DNA of 64,000 nucleotides from contig NZ_RKRD01000001.1 in the NCBI RefSeq assembly GCF_003814745.1, forward strand, positions 124,001 to 188,000. The letters are read 5' to 3'. The translations under genes were made by a program, and so were the position numbers. This document shows, in pieces, positions 39,001 through 48,430 of the stretch. Each line of letters opens with the position of its first letter. Position 1 is the first letter of the stretch. The notes under the pieces were generated by a model. That model was not told where the DNA came from and made no database searches. It was given only the letters and a program-made list of their open reading frames with translations. This DNA comes from Hydrogenoanaerobacterium saccharovorans (GTDB taxonomy: Bacteria > Bacillota > Clostridia > Oscillospirales > Ruminococcaceae).

Positions 39001-39849
39001 ATGAAAAATGTGATCTACTATTTTACAGGGACAGGAAATAGTCTTCGCGCAGCGCAGGTTATTGCCGAGCGCCTAGGCGATACTGAAATTATCTCCATGC
39101 GATGTGACCCAAAGGATGTTCTGTCAGAGAGTGCTGAAAGGATTGGTTTTGTTTTCCCGGTGCATCACTGGACGATGCCAGCGTATGCGATCCATTTTGT
39201 TGAACGGGTAAAGCTGAATGCGAAGGCATACATTTTTGCGGTCTCCACGCCAGGGTTGATCAACGGAGGATGTCAGGATAAACTGGCGGAACTGCTGCAA
39301 AAAAAGCACTGTATACTTTCCTATGGAGAGAAAGTGTACAGTGTTGCCAATTATGTGGCAATGTATCCGGCGTTTCCTAATCCTGACAAGCGCGTTCCAA
39401 AGACTGAAAAACAGCTTGAATACATTGCTCAAGAAATTGCTGAAAAGAAGCTACGGAATCATCCTCACGCCAATTCAATAACGCGATGGCTCGCACCACG
39501 AAAGATGCAGAAGTTTATTGAGCATTGCCCGTCAAACGACAAATACTTTTCTGTCTGGGATGACTGCATTTCCTGCGGACTGTGCGCAAAGGTCTGCACC
39601 TGCCATAATATCAGTTTTGAAAATGGCAAACCAACTTTCCATCATCATTGCAGCCAGTGTATGGCTTGTATTTCTTTCTGTCCAAAGCAAGCAATCAATT
39701 TTCCAAAATATACGCGGGAACGAAAAAAATATCACAATCCACATGTCACAGTAACAGATGTTGCTTCAGACAGGAAACAATATCCACCACAAAAAGCGGA
39801 AAGGTCTCACGCAGGAGGAGCTTGGGGTGGCGCTGTTCGTATCACGTAG
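39001..39849 (+). CDS. EFR1-family flavodoxin-ferredoxin protein (first copy)
   Basis: This 282-residue protein has an N-terminal flavodoxin-like domain with the FMN phosphate loop YFTGTGNSLRAA. Two 4Fe-4S clusters follow at about 188-235 (CISCGLCAKVC and CSQCMACISFC). EFR1 proteins are soluble electron carriers or oxidoreductases common in Clostridia. The normal C-terminus would end near NPHVTV. The last 30 or so residues (SDRKQYPPQKAERSHAGG...) are read out of frame through an XRE-gene remnant, so the original stop has been replaced. It is probably still functional. Transcription is under the divergent TetR. Confidence 0.85.
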   Translation: MKNVIYYFTGTGNSLRAAQVIAERLGDTEIISMRCDPKDVLSESAERIGFVFPVHHWTMPAYAIHFVERVKLNAKAYIFAVSTPGLINGGCQDKLAELLQKKHCILSYGEKVYSVANYVAMYPAFPNPDKRVPKTEKQLEYIAQEIAEKKLRNHPHANSITRWLAPRKMQKFIEHCPSNDKYFSVWDDCISCGLCAKVCTCHNISFENGKPTFHHHCSQCMACISFCPKQAINFPKYTRERKKYHNPHVTVTDVASDRKQYPPQKAERSHAGGAWGGAVRIT

Positions 39850-39955
39850 TGCTGTATCGAAATGGGAGTCTGGACGCGGCTACCCAAGCATCGATTCCCT
39901 GAAGGTGATTGTATGTTTCTTTTCCGTGCCTATTGATGAACTCTTGTCTGGCTAG
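39758..39955 (+). pseudogene. XRE-type HTH fragment overlapping the EFR1 3' end
   Basis: The frame encodes a helix-turn-helix of the XRE family: KGLTQEELGVALFVSRSAV SKWESGRGYPSIDSLK, then FFSVPIDELLSG and stop. The segment before it (MLLQTGNNIHH) corresponds to the usual QxGxxIxxLR start but is degraded. It overlaps the EFR1 frame, and the membrane or other domain that normally follows DELLSG is missing. A relic of a regulator gene. Confidence 0.6.
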
Positions 39956-40123
39956 GAACTGGTCAACATTGCGCAATATGATCATGTTATTATGAGCATT
40001 AGCTGTAGCAGATTGAATTTCGTATAATGTTTATGATAGGCAAGCAAGATAAATAGATAATATGACATTTGTACTTGTTTTTCCAATATAGTGTTTTTTA
40101 TAAAAAACAAAGGAGATGTTCTG

Positions 40124-40474
40124 ATGGAAAAAGCACGTATTCTTATGATGCCCTTTGCCAGTATTTATTCGTTATATGTACAAAAAGCAGAGAAAAAGGG
40201 AAGAACCAAAAGCGAAGTGAATGAAATTATTTTTTGGCTTACTGGTTATGATGAACCGTCCTTACAGCAACAGATGATAAGTGGAGTGGATTTGGAAACA
40301 TTTTTTAGACAAGCACCGCATATTAATCCGAATGCTTCACTTATAAAAGGGGTTATTTGCGGATATCGTGTAGAAGAAATAAAGGACGAGTTAATGCAAA
40401 AAATTCGTTATCTAGATAAATTAATCGATGAACTAGCAAAAGGGAAAGTAATGGAAAAAATATTAAGAAAATAA
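40124..40474 (+). CDS. DUF2200-family protein
   Basis: This 116-residue soluble protein has IFWLTGYDEPSLQQQM and FFRQAPHINPNASLIKGVICGYRVEEIKD, the signature stretches of DUF2200, followed by a helical end with many Lys and Glu. Function is unknown; members occur singly in many bacteria. AAAGGAGATG precedes ATG 40124; the frame opens earlier (40091) without support. It is monocistronic between the XRE relic and thpR. Confidence 0.8.
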   Translation: MEKARILMMPFASIYSLYVQKAEKKGRTKSEVNEIIFWLTGYDEPSLQQQMISGVDLETFFRQAPHINPNASLIKGVICGYRVEEIKDELMQKIRYLDKLIDELAKGKVMEKILRK

Positions 40475-40579
40475 ATGTTTGCATATTATTGCTCCTTGCA
40501 ATTACAGATTTAGCAAACAAATTGCTGTACAAGGCAAAGCCTTTGTTGCTTTGACAGCTTTATTATTGGAGGAAATAGG

Positions 40580-41113
40580 ATGCGCCTTTTTGTTTCCATC
40601 AACTTTGATGAAAAGACAAAAGAGAAGATTCTTACAGTGCAAAGTCGCTTGCGCGAGCTGGGTCGGGGTAACTTTTCTCGCCTCGAAAATCTTCACTTGA
40701 CGTTGGCATTTCTAGGCGAGGTTCATCCAAACCAAATTTCGGTGTTGTGCCGCGCTATGAACGACACACCCTTCTATCCCATAAAATTGACCTTTGATCG
40801 AGTAGGTCGTTTTAAGCGAGATGGCGGCGACATCTGGTGGATTGGCGCTGCTGAAAACAAGCTGCTGACAGACCTGCAAAGCACCCTTTCTCGTAATCTG
40901 GCTGCACAAGGTTTTTTACTGGAGAGTCGCCGATTTTCTCCCCACATTACCTTGGCACGAGAGGTTGAGCTGCAAGCGGTACCCGACTGCACAGCGCTGT
41001 TGGGTGATTCTTTTAGTGCTGATGTGAATACTATGAACCTGATGTGCTCTGAACGTATTGGCAGAAAACTCACCTACACTGAACAATATAAGGTTACTGT
41101 ACAACATAAATAG
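40580..41113 (+). CDS. thpR: RNA 2',3'-cyclic phosphodiesterase
   Basis: This 177-residue 2H phosphoesterase has both catalytic HxTx motifs (HLTLAFLG at about 40 and HITLARE at about 122) and the start MRLFVSINFDEKTK typical of ThpR/LigT. The enzyme hydrolyses 2',3'-cyclic phosphates, and in vitro can join or split 2'-5' RNA linkages. GGAGGAAATAGG lies just before ATG 40580. No tRNA-splicing gene is adjacent. Length and key residues are complete. Confidence 0.9.
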   Translation: MRLFVSINFDEKTKEKILTVQSRLRELGRGNFSRLENLHLTLAFLGEVHPNQISVLCRAMNDTPFYPIKLTFDRVGRFKRDGGDIWWIGAAENKLLTDLQSTLSRNLAAQGFLLESRRFSPHITLAREVELQAVPDCTALLGDSFSADVNTMNLMCSERIGRKLTYTEQYKVTVQHK

Positions 41114-41157
41114 AAAGTGAGTGAGCCCATCTATGAGATAAAAATAGTAGCTTATTT

Positions 41158-41563
41158 GGGTGTAGTATGGGCGGTTATTTCAGCTTACTGGCCTATCACG
41201 ATGAAACACAGGAGCATACCTTTTTCCTGTCTCCGGTGTTAGATATGGAACGCATCATCCAAAGCATGATGAACTGGTTTTCTGTTAGTGAGCAACGCCG
41301 GTAATCAGCGCGGGAAATCTCTACACCAATTGGACAGACTCTCTATTGGGACTATTATTGTTATGTTAAAGAGCATCCAATTGTACCACAGATATTTCTG
41401 TACGGATCCGCCGATGACCTTTGCGTGAGGGAGACTGTCACCAATTTTGCGGATTGCTTCGGTTGCCGCCTGACGGTACTGGAACGGGGCAAACGTTTTT
41501 TCCACGCACCAGAGCAGTTGCAATGTTATCAAACTTGGTTGCGAGACTTTATGAAGGAGTGAT
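41158..41563 (+). pseudogene. alpha/beta hydrolase, 5'-truncated with an internal stop
   Basis: The frame starts inside the gene at the nucleophile elbow CSMGGYFSLLAYHDE (normally GHSMGG), runs to NWFSVSEQRR and a TAA at 41302, then resumes in the same frame: ISTPIGQTLYWDYYCYVKEH, the acid region YGSADDLC, and the catalytic His in KRFFHAPEQL, ending ...WLRDFMKE TGA at 41561-41563. The whole N-terminal third is missing. It ends just before the second EFR1 gene and contains that gene's ribosome site. Confidence 0.8.
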
Positions 41564-41566
41564 CTT

Positions 41567-42316
41567 ATGGTTTTTTATTTTAGCGGAACCGGCAACAGCC
41601 AGCTGGCAGCAAAACAAATTGCAGCAGCTATCGGTGACAATATTATTTGTATTAACCAGCACCTGAAAGAGCGCAAAAAAGAGACATTCTACTCAGAGCG
41701 CCCACTGGTATTCGTTACACCCACCTATGCATGGAGGCTACCCAAGGTGGTGGCACAGTGGATTCGCGCGATGGAGTTTACCGGGAGCAGGGATACCTAT
41801 TTTGTGCTGACCTGCGGCGACAGTTGTGGCAATGCCGCTGCCTATACAAAAAAACTGTGTGCAGAGAATGGATTTCGCTTTTGTGGATTAGCGCCTGTGG
41901 TGATGCCGGAAAACTACCTTGCAATGTTCCCCACGCCCGAGCAGGCTGAGGCGCAGGTCATTCTGGAGCGTGCAAAACCTCGGATTACTGCTTTAGCTGC
42001 ACAAATTTCGGAAGGTAAACCTTTTCCTGAAATGAAGGTCTCGGTGATTGGAAAGCTGGAAAGCGGTCCGGTCAATCCTCTGTTCTACCGCTTTTCAGTT
42101 AGCAACAAGGGTTTTGCAGCGTCGGATACCTGCGTTTCCTGCGGTCTTTGTGCTCGACGCTGTCCGCTGGGAAACATCACTATGGAGAATAAAAAACCGA
42201 AATGGCATGGTAAATGTACCCACTGCATGGCCTGCATAGGCGGCTGCCCGACAGAAGCAATTGAATACAAAAACAAATCCAAAGGTAGACCACGCTATTA
42301 CATCATGGAGGACTAA
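41567..42316 (+). CDS. EFR1-family flavodoxin-ferredoxin protein (second copy)
   Basis: This 249-residue paralogue of the protein at 39001 has the flavodoxin loop YFSGTGNSQLAA at the start. TPTYAWRLP (about 50) is the second FMN-loop region. Two 4Fe-4S clusters lie at about 188-233 (CVSCGLCARRC, CTHCMACIGGC). AAGGAGTG precedes ATG 41567. Unlike the first copy, its C-terminus is natural. It presumably moves electrons between flavin and iron-sulfur partners in the cytosol; the partner is not evident here. Confidence 0.88.
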   Translation: MVFYFSGTGNSQLAAKQIAAAIGDNIICINQHLKERKKETFYSERPLVFVTPTYAWRLPKVVAQWIRAMEFTGSRDTYFVLTCGDSCGNAAAYTKKLCAENGFRFCGLAPVVMPENYLAMFPTPEQAEAQVILERAKPRITALAAQISEGKPFPEMKVSVIGKLESGPVNPLFYRFSVSNKGFAASDTCVSCGLCARRCPLGNITMENKKPKWHGKCTHCMACIGGCPTEAIEYKNKSKGRPRYYIMED

Positions 42317-42626
42317 CGGTTGCCTAAAATATGGAAAATTGGTTCTTAAAAGGAAAAGCACAGTGACCGATATGTCTGTTATTGTGGCTCTATTTCTTAT
42401 AATGACCTCATGGAGATTATGAGAAAAACTGCGAAATCCAAATAACTTAATAAACTTCCCAGCTTGTTTGCGGTATGGATTAGAATTGAAATACCAGAAA
42501 GATTGCTCGCGGGACGCCGTATCTATAGATATTTGTATGAAAAAACTTGTGATGTTTCAGTTGCAGGGGCAAACCAAGATGTCTAAATTAATCGTACGAT
42601 ATTATTGAAGTTCAAGGAGAAAGAAT
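42317..42626. other. gene-free stretch
   Basis: About 310 bases with stops in all frames. A few short frames are weakly protein-like (for example FPACLRYGLELKYQ near 42450), but no family is recognisable. CAAGGAGAAAG at the right end is the ribosome site of the lipoprotein gene. Confidence 0.4.
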
Positions 42627-43913
42627 ATGAAAAAAATTGTAACAGCGTGTGTGCTAATTTTTATGCTCTTTGCACTGACTGGATGTGGTACTGTAAATAA
42701 GGCTGGTAATGAAGGTAGTTGTTACCCAGAACAGGCCGCGAAGTACTTAAAAATGGGTTTGGATGGCAGCGCTCTGTTATTTTTTAACAAAGCGGGTGAG
42801 CATAGAGAGTTGCTTTTTCCACGGGTCAATTACTCAGATGCGCAGATGTCCCCGGACGGCAATCATCTCTTGTGTAAAACCAATTCTGGTGGCGCGGGGG
42901 AATCCCGATGGTGCGGTTATTCTGTTGTAAGCCTGATTACAAATCCTGCCGGAATCCACGACTATAACGGTATACAATGGGGTTATCAAGATCATATCTG
43001 GCTGGATGACAACCTAATTGGTTTTGCCGATTCCGATGTAATAGGCGGTCAGGAAGGTACATGGAAATCTATTCAGCTGTTTGATAGCCGATACACCCCC
43101 ATAAACACTTCCTTTCAGCTTTCTACAAATAAAGACGACACGGTTGTTGGGATTGGATACAACAGAACTAAAAAACAATACACTCTTACGCACGCGATAA
43201 ACAAATCATTGGGTGCTGACCCCTTTGCAGCCAACCAGTTAATTCTTTCCGTGTTTAATTCTCAAGGTGTATTGGTTCACGAAATCCCAATACCGAAGGA
43301 ATACCAGTCCCCGTATTCAAGAAACATATTGGCTTTGTACTCTAATAATCCTATGGTAACAGAGGATGGTCACATCTTGCTAACTGCGCAAAAGGCAGGA
43401 GGAAATAGAGACCTGTTGTTACTTGTTTTGTCTCCGAAGGATCAAAGCATCCAAGAATTACCCTACGGCGACGCGCTTTGCTTATCTGCCGATGGCAAAA
43501 CTGCCTTCGCTGTTGCCTCAAATTATGAAAGCAACCGCAGACAGTCGGCACTCCTGCATTTTGATGGCAGGGAGAGTGCCACAGTTCAGGAATTGCCGCA
43601 TAACTTTGTTGACAAAAATTATTCCGGTGAATTTGTGCCGTTTGAGGCAGCAATTAGTGACCATCATGTCTATATTATGGCTGAAAACTATACGGATGCC
43701 GGGGAGGCATACTGTGGTTTATTTTACTGGGATATAGATGAGAATCAGAGTTCCGAGCAGATCAAGCTATTGCAAGTATTTCCCGACAGAGATTTTTGCA
43801 ATATTGTCGGCGTGGACGGAGAGGGCTTCTGCTCTATACTAATCAACGGCGTTGTCCCCGATTATGCTGAAGGAGGGCTATGTTGTTATATATTAAGCAA
43901 ATCGCCAAAATGA
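42627..43913 (+). CDS. secreted lipoprotein with a TolB/WD40-like propeller
   Basis: This 428-residue protein starts with a lipoprotein signal (MKKIVTACVLIFMLFALTGC, lipobox LTGC, Cys20). The body shows repeated beta-blade patterns with phrases such as QMSPDGNHLLC, LSADGKTAFAVAS and TEDGHILLTAQ, which resemble TolB/WD40-type propellers. It would be anchored on the outer face of the membrane. Function unknown. AAGGAGAAAG precedes ATG 42627. Its 3' end overlaps the convergent pgmB-type gene by 28 bases. Confidence 0.75.
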   Translation: MKKIVTACVLIFMLFALTGCGTVNKAGNEGSCYPEQAAKYLKMGLDGSALLFFNKAGEHRELLFPRVNYSDAQMSPDGNHLLCKTNSGGAGESRWCGYSVVSLITNPAGIHDYNGIQWGYQDHIWLDDNLIGFADSDVIGGQEGTWKSIQLFDSRYTPINTSFQLSTNKDDTVVGIGYNRTKKQYTLTHAINKSLGADPFAANQLILSVFNSQGVLVHEIPIPKEYQSPYSRNILALYSNNPMVTEDGHILLTAQKAGGNRDLLLLVLSPKDQSIQELPYGDALCLSADGKTAFAVASNYESNRRQSALLHFDGRESATVQELPHNFVDKNYSGEFVPFEAAISDHHVYIMAENYTDAGEAYCGLFYWDIDENQSSEQIKLLQVFPDRDFCNIVGVDGEGFCSILINGVVPDYAEGGLCCYILSKSPK

Positions 43914-44518
43914 TGCAACACATAAGTTGCCGATTTACAAGTTTGAGCGTCTCCGATTGCCGCGCTGAAAAATCCACCCCGGCTAGCCGCCTCAATACCT
44001 ACGACAGCATCCTCCACCACAAGGCATTCCTGCGGGGCAAGCTTCAGCATAGCGGAAGCTTTGAGAAAGACTTCCGGGTCGGGCTTAGAGTTCGTGATGT
44101 TGTTCCCGTCACTGACTGCGTCAAAAAAATCACCAAGCCCTATCTGATGCAAAATAATCGGTGTATTTTTACTGGAAGAACCAATTGCCAGTTTAAGCCC
44201 TTTGCTTTTTAATGCTTTCAATGTTTTGCGCACCTCGTCGCTTAAATCATCTGGCGTCATACCTGCAAGAAGGTTGCGATAGATCTTATTTTTTCCCTCC
44301 GCAAATGCCTCTTTTTCTAGAGCTGTATATTGCTTTTTACTTTTTTCTAAAATAATGTTTAAGCTTTGCATACGGCTGACACCGCGCAAACGATTATTAA
44401 TGGTTTCATCAAAGGGGATATGTAAGCGCTCGGTCAAAGCTTTCCATGCTTGATAATGGTACTGATCCGTATGGCAGATAACGCCATCCAAGTCGAAAAT
44501 AATCGCTTTATATTTCAT
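43886..44518 (-). CDS. pgmB: beta-phosphoglucomutase (HAD family)
   Basis: This 210-residue HAD enzyme has the nucleophile motif AIIFDLDGVICHTDQYHYQAW (split here after the two Asp), cap-domain RLRGVSRMQSL, the Ser motif AIGSSSKN, Lys in NSKPDPEVFL and acids in VVEDAVVGIEAA, all hallmarks of beta-PGM. It interconverts beta-glucose-1-phosphate and glucose-6-phosphate. That fits the inverting GH65 phosphorylase encoded at 52895. Start ATG 44518 follows AGGAGAG. It is the last gene of the lacI operon, separated from GH31 by a terminator-like stem-loop, so its level may be tuned separately. Confidence 0.88.
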   Translation of the reverse strand: MKYKAIIFDLDGVICHTDQYHYQAWKALTERLHIPFDETINNRLRGVSRMQSLNIILEKSKKQYTALEKEAFAEGKNKIYRNLLAGMTPDDLSDEVRKTLKALKSKGLKLAIGSSSKNTPIILHQIGLGDFFDAVSDGNNITNSKPDPEVFLKASAMLKLAPQECLVVEDAVVGIEAASRGGFFSAAIGDAQTCKSATYVLHHFGDLLNI

Positions 44519-44529
44519 AAACTCTCTCC

Positions 44530-44590
44530 TAAAAAACAACGATAAATCTAAAGTACCGCTCAATCATGCCGTACTCAGATTTATCGTTTT
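44530..44590 (-). terminator. terminator or attenuator between GH31 and pgmB genes
   Basis: AACGATAAATCT pairs with AGATTTATCGTT (12 bp), with an inner GTAC/GTAC step. On the minus strand the stem is followed by GTTTTTT. It lies between the GH31 stop and the pgmB ribosome site, so it may partially end transcription. Confidence 0.65.
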
Positions 44591-44626
44591 TAATTTGGCT
44601 ATTAGAAACTACCGAAATCCGACGGT

Positions 44627-46621
44627 TTAGCCTATCAACTCATAAGTGTAATTCATTGCGGATTTACCTGATTTTTCGATTCTGCCGTTATCCCAGTTTA
44701 GAGTAAAGTCGTTGCCCAAATCATCTTGGAAGGTGTAGCTGCCCTTACTGCCTGCCAATAAAATGTGCAGGTGATGATAGGAATCGGTTCTGTTACCAAC
44801 GCTGCTGCCAAGCATTTTGTTCTCATTAAGGTTAAGTGCTATTCCGCAACCAGATTTGATATAAACCGGAAGCTGCTTTTTATTGCAGGCAACATTATGT
44901 TCTCCACTTGCGAGCACCTCAAGGGTAAACAAACAAACCCATTCGCCCTGTGGCAGATACACCTTACGCTGATGCGAATTTTCCTCTAAAAACGGAGCAA
45001 TCAGCAGGCTGTCTCCCAACATAAACTCATCTTCTACAGCAGCTGCTATTCTGTCATTGCACCAATCGTATACCAACGGGCGCATCATGGGCTTTGCCTG
45101 TTTTACGCATTTAAGTGCCTCACTATAAAGGTAGGGCAGTAGATTCATGCGCAGATTGTGCCAAAATCGCATTTCATCTATAAATTGGGGCTCGTTATAA
45201 ACCGCTGCAAGGTTCCATGGGCTGCGCTCGTTGTTCCCGTCATAACCGGGCATCAGCTCCTTAAATTGCCCGCCATTTGGTTCGGAATGCCACTGCATAA
45301 CAGGGCAGAAACAAGCAGTTTGTGTTGCGCGGCGGTATAAATCAAGAGTAGGCAGTGCGCCCGCAAAACCTGCAATATCAAAGCCCCAAAATGGGATGCC
45401 TGTCAGCGCAGCCGAAAGCCCTGCTCTGAGCACACTGTTCAATTCGTCGTTTGTGGATTGCTGATCGCCGCCCCAAAGAATGGGCGTGGTATGCTGGCCG
45501 GTAAAACCTGCACGGCTGAAGAGCACATGGTCTTCACCTATAAAGGATGTATATGCCTCGGTATAGCTTTGCGCGTAACGGTTTTTGGCCTCTTTTCCCG
45601 TCATCCCGTTCTTGAAGCCTACATCGGGGCGGTATATAAATTCTCCCCCGTCCGTCTTAAAGCCATCTACTCCAATATCAAACAAATATTGTCTTTTATT
45701 AAACCATGCAGCACATGTATCCTGATTTGTAAAATCGGGAATCATTGAGCCTGCAAACCAATGCCCTTCAGGAATGGTATAAGGGGTACCGTCACTGTTA
45801 TGTACGCATAGTTTACGTTCCACGGCATCTGCGCGGTCAAGTTCATTTTGCTCATTGAGGATTTCATCATTTCCTTGCTTTTTGTAAACAGGAATTTGCC
45901 ACAACACAAGATGAATCCCCGCTTGATGCAAACGCTCAATCATCGCTTTGGGGTTCTTCCAGTAATCGCTGTGAGAAAAATCAAAATCATCATATTTCAG
46001 CGCGCCGCCTTTTTCCACTGGTTGATAGCTTGCACCGTTAAAGATATAGAAAGTTGCTTCGTCACTCCATGCCTCTACTACAAGAACCGTTGCAGGGAAC
46101 TGATATTTCTTTAGATTTTCTATCTGCTGCTCCACTTGCTCTTGCGTATTCCAAGAGTTAGCGGAGATCCACGGGCCAAAAGCCCATTTGGGGGGCAGCT
46201 TCGCAACGCCCAACAGGTTCATGTATTCTGAAATGATGTCTTTCGGCTCACCTTTGAATACAACTATAGGTGTGTTTGACGGTAAAGTTACTTTTATATG
46301 CTTGCCCGTAAAATCAAACACCGTCTTGCAGGCGGTATCTGCATAAAGCCCGAAGCCTGTATCGGTAAAGAAAAACGGTGCCGGGCAATAGGTTTTTTCA
46401 TCTTGATAGCAAAATTTTTCTTCTACCTCATTTACCACGGTCAAGCCCTTTTGGCTCACTGCATTGTATTTTTCACCCATGCCGTAAACATGGCTGTAAG
46501 CCAGCTCAATTGTCAGCTCTGCACAGTCGTCCTGTTCTTTCCATCGCAGCTGTGCCGCACTGTTGCCAAGTACCATGCTGTGTTCTGTTTTGTTTTTATC
46601 AAAAAGAATTCGCTCCATCAT
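44627..46621 (-). CDS. glycoside hydrolase family 31 (alpha-glucosidase type)
   Basis: This protein of about 664 residues is a GH31 (beta/alpha)8 enzyme. PPKWAFGPWISANSWNTQEQV begins the barrel (split by a family loop), GVDGFKTDGGE holds the nucleophile Asp324, and ILWGGDQQS the region of the acid/base Asp386. There is no signal peptide, so it acts in the cytosol on imported alpha-glucosides or related sugars. The start is ambiguous (ATG 46621 or 46618, or TTG 46630); GGTTGGGTAG precedes. It follows the second permease gene closely in the lacI operon. The exact linkage specificity cannot be read from the motifs. Confidence 0.85.
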   Translation of the reverse strand: MMERILFDKNKTEHSMVLGNSAAQLRWKEQDDCAELTIELAYSHVYGMGEKYNAVSQKGLTVVNEVEEKFCYQDEKTYCPAPFFFTDTGFGLYADTACKTVFDFTGKHIKVTLPSNTPIVVFKGEPKDIISEYMNLLGVAKLPPKWAFGPWISANSWNTQEQVEQQIENLKKYQFPATVLVVEAWSDEATFYIFNGASYQPVEKGGALKYDDFDFSHSDYWKNPKAMIERLHQAGIHLVLWQIPVYKKQGNDEILNEQNELDRADAVERKLCVHNSDGTPYTIPEGHWFAGSMIPDFTNQDTCAAWFNKRQYLFDIGVDGFKTDGGEFIYRPDVGFKNGMTGKEAKNRYAQSYTEAYTSFIGEDHVLFSRAGFTGQHTTPILWGGDQQSTNDELNSVLRAGLSAALTGIPFWGFDIAGFAGALPTLDLYRRATQTACFCPVMQWHSEPNGGQFKELMPGYDGNNERSPWNLAAVYNEPQFIDEMRFWHNLRMNLLPYLYSEALKCVKQAKPMMRPLVYDWCNDRIAAAVEDEFMLGDSLLIAPFLEENSHQRKVYLPQGEWVCLFTLEVLASGEHNVACNKKQLPVYIKSGCGIALNLNENKMLGSSVGNRTDSYHHLHILLAGSKGSYTFQDDLGNDFTLNWDNGRIEKSGKSAMNYTYELIG

Positions 46622-46634
46622 ACTACCCAACCGA

Positions 46635-47477
46635 TTAGCCCTTTACTCCGCCAACCGTTAATCCTTCTTTAAAATATTTTTGCATAGCAATATATACAAT
46701 CAGAATTGGAATAATGGAAAGCAAACTGCCTGCCATCATTAAGTTGTATTGATTTTTATATTCCCCTGAAAGCGTACTCAGTACTAAGGGCAAAGTGTAT
46801 TTGCTGCGTTCGGTTAAAAGCACAAGCGGCAGCAAATAATCGTTCCATAAATCCATAAACACAATAATGGAAAGAACCGCTAATGTACCCGATGACAACG
46901 GCAGAAAAATTTTAAAGAAAATCCTGCCCATAGACGCCCCGTCAATTACAGCAGCTTCAATATAAGCATCGTTGATTGACATCATTCTTTGGCGCAGCAT
47001 AAAAATAGAAAACCCATTGAACAGCTGTATAAACATAAATGCATTCAAACTGTTGGTGAGGTTCATTTTTGTCATTACAATAAACAAAGGGATAAACGTA
47101 ATTTGCATGGGAATCATCAACGCCGTAATGTAAACTTTAAAAATTGTTTCGCGGCCTTTAAATTTAATTTTCGTCAGCGCAAATGCCGCCATAGCAGCAC
47201 AAAGCAAACGAACGGCAGTGCAGGTGATAGAAAGATAAAAACTGTTAAAGACAGACGAAGTAAAGTTTGGTATTGTAAACAGCTTTTTGTAAGCATCCAG
47301 TGTAGGGCTTTTGGGGAACCACTCCACAGGGATGCTCATAAGTGCGCCGCGGCTCTTCAGGCTTGTTATTATCATCCAAAAAAATGGGATACACACTACA
47401 ACTGCAATCAGCAACGCAAAAATGTAAAGCAAAATTTTGCTTACTATGCGTTTTGTTTTTATTGAATCAGCCATCAT
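46635..47477 (-). CDS. ABC sugar transporter permease (MalG/LacG type)
   Basis: This 280-residue permease has six membrane helices and the EAA loop EAAVIDGASMGRIFFKIFLPL, which docks on the ATPase. The C-terminus ends GLTVGGVKG, as in carbohydrate-uptake (CUT1) permeases. ATG 47477 overlaps the stop of the upstream permease gene. It pairs with the next gene to form the channel. No ATPase is encoded in the locus, so a shared MsmX-type ATPase elsewhere is expected. Confidence 0.9.
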   Translation of the reverse strand: MMADSIKTKRIVSKILLYIFALLIAVVVCIPFFWMIITSLKSRGALMSIPVEWFPKSPTLDAYKKLFTIPNFTSSVFNSFYLSITCTAVRLLCAAMAAFALTKIKFKGRETIFKVYITALMIPMQITFIPLFIVMTKMNLTNSLNAFMFIQLFNGFSIFMLRQRMMSINDAYIEAAVIDGASMGRIFFKIFLPLSSGTLAVLSIIVFMDLWNDYLLPLVLLTERSKYTLPLVLSTLSGEYKNQYNLMMAGSLLSIIPILIVYIAMQKYFKEGLTVGGVKG

Positions 47478-48387
47478 AGGTCACCCACTTTTTCTGTAAT
47501 TTCATTTGGATAAGAGTAAGCACCAGAATAATGGCAAACAATATCCAGCTGTATGCTGCAGCATAGCCCATTTCGTAGTATTTAAAGCCGTACTTGTAAA
47601 TTCTTTCAACCATAACCATGGTAGAACCGCCGGGGCCGCCGTCCGGTGTCATAATCATAACCTGCGGGAAGATTTGAAACGAGGTGATAAGGCTGATAAT
47701 CATAACAAAGAAAAGGGTTGGCGAAAGTAAAGGCAGGGTAATATGCAAAAACTTATTCCATCTACCCGCACCATCTATCTCGGCTGCCTCGTAATACTGC
47801 CTGTTAATGCCCTGCAGGCCGGAAAGCAGCATCAATCCAAAATAGCCCATATCTTTCCAGACAGATGCCAGCACAATTGCCGGCATCGCCCAGAAAGAAC
47901 TTTGCAGCCACTTTGGCCCTTCTATGCCAATGACCCGCAGCATTTCATTGATAATTCCGAACTCAGGGCTAAGTACCCATTTCCATATCAGCGAGCCGGC
48001 AACCCAAGAGGTGATAACCGGGATATAATATACCACTCGGAAAAAGCCAACACCTTTTATTTTGCTGTTAAGTACGGTTGCCACCGCTAAAGAAAGCAAC
48101 AAAATAAGCGGAATATAAAGCCCAACATATTTAACGGTATTGCCAACAACCTGATAAAACTCTTTGCTTTGCAATATATTTGTGTAATTCGCGAGCCCTA
48201 CAAAAAATTTATCCATAAACCCGCCAAAATCAGAGAAAACTGTTAATTCACTTAATCCATCCCACTCTGTAACGCTGATGAACAGCAACGTAATCATTGG
48301 CAGGACACTAAAAACGATAAAACCTATCATGCTTGGAAGCAGAAATGCCGCAGCAGTTCTCCATCCAGTCGTTTTTGAACTTTTCAT
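47467..48387 (-). CDS. ABC sugar transporter permease (MalF/LacF type)
   Basis: This 306-residue CUT1 permease has six helices, a large second loop and the EAA loop EAAEIDGAGRWNKFLHITLPL. It starts at ATG 48387 after AAGGAG and lies 44 bases after the binding-protein gene. It forms a heterodimer with the permease of the next gene. Confidence 0.9.
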   Translation of the reverse strand: MKSSKTTGWRTAAAFLLPSMIGFIVFSVLPMITLLFISVTEWDGLSELTVFSDFGGFMDKFFVGLANYTNILQSKEFYQVVGNTVKYVGLYIPLILLLSLAVATVLNSKIKGVGFFRVVYYIPVITSWVAGSLIWKWVLSPEFGIINEMLRVIGIEGPKWLQSSFWAMPAIVLASVWKDMGYFGLMLLSGLQGINRQYYEAAEIDGAGRWNKFLHITLPLLSPTLFFVMIISLITSFQIFPQVMIMTPDGGPGGSTMVMVERIYKYGFKYYEMGYAAAYSWILFAIILVLTLIQMKLQKKWVTYDG

Positions 48388-48430
48388 GTAGAAACTCCTT
48401 TTTTAAGGGCATGCTTTTCTGCATGCTGTG

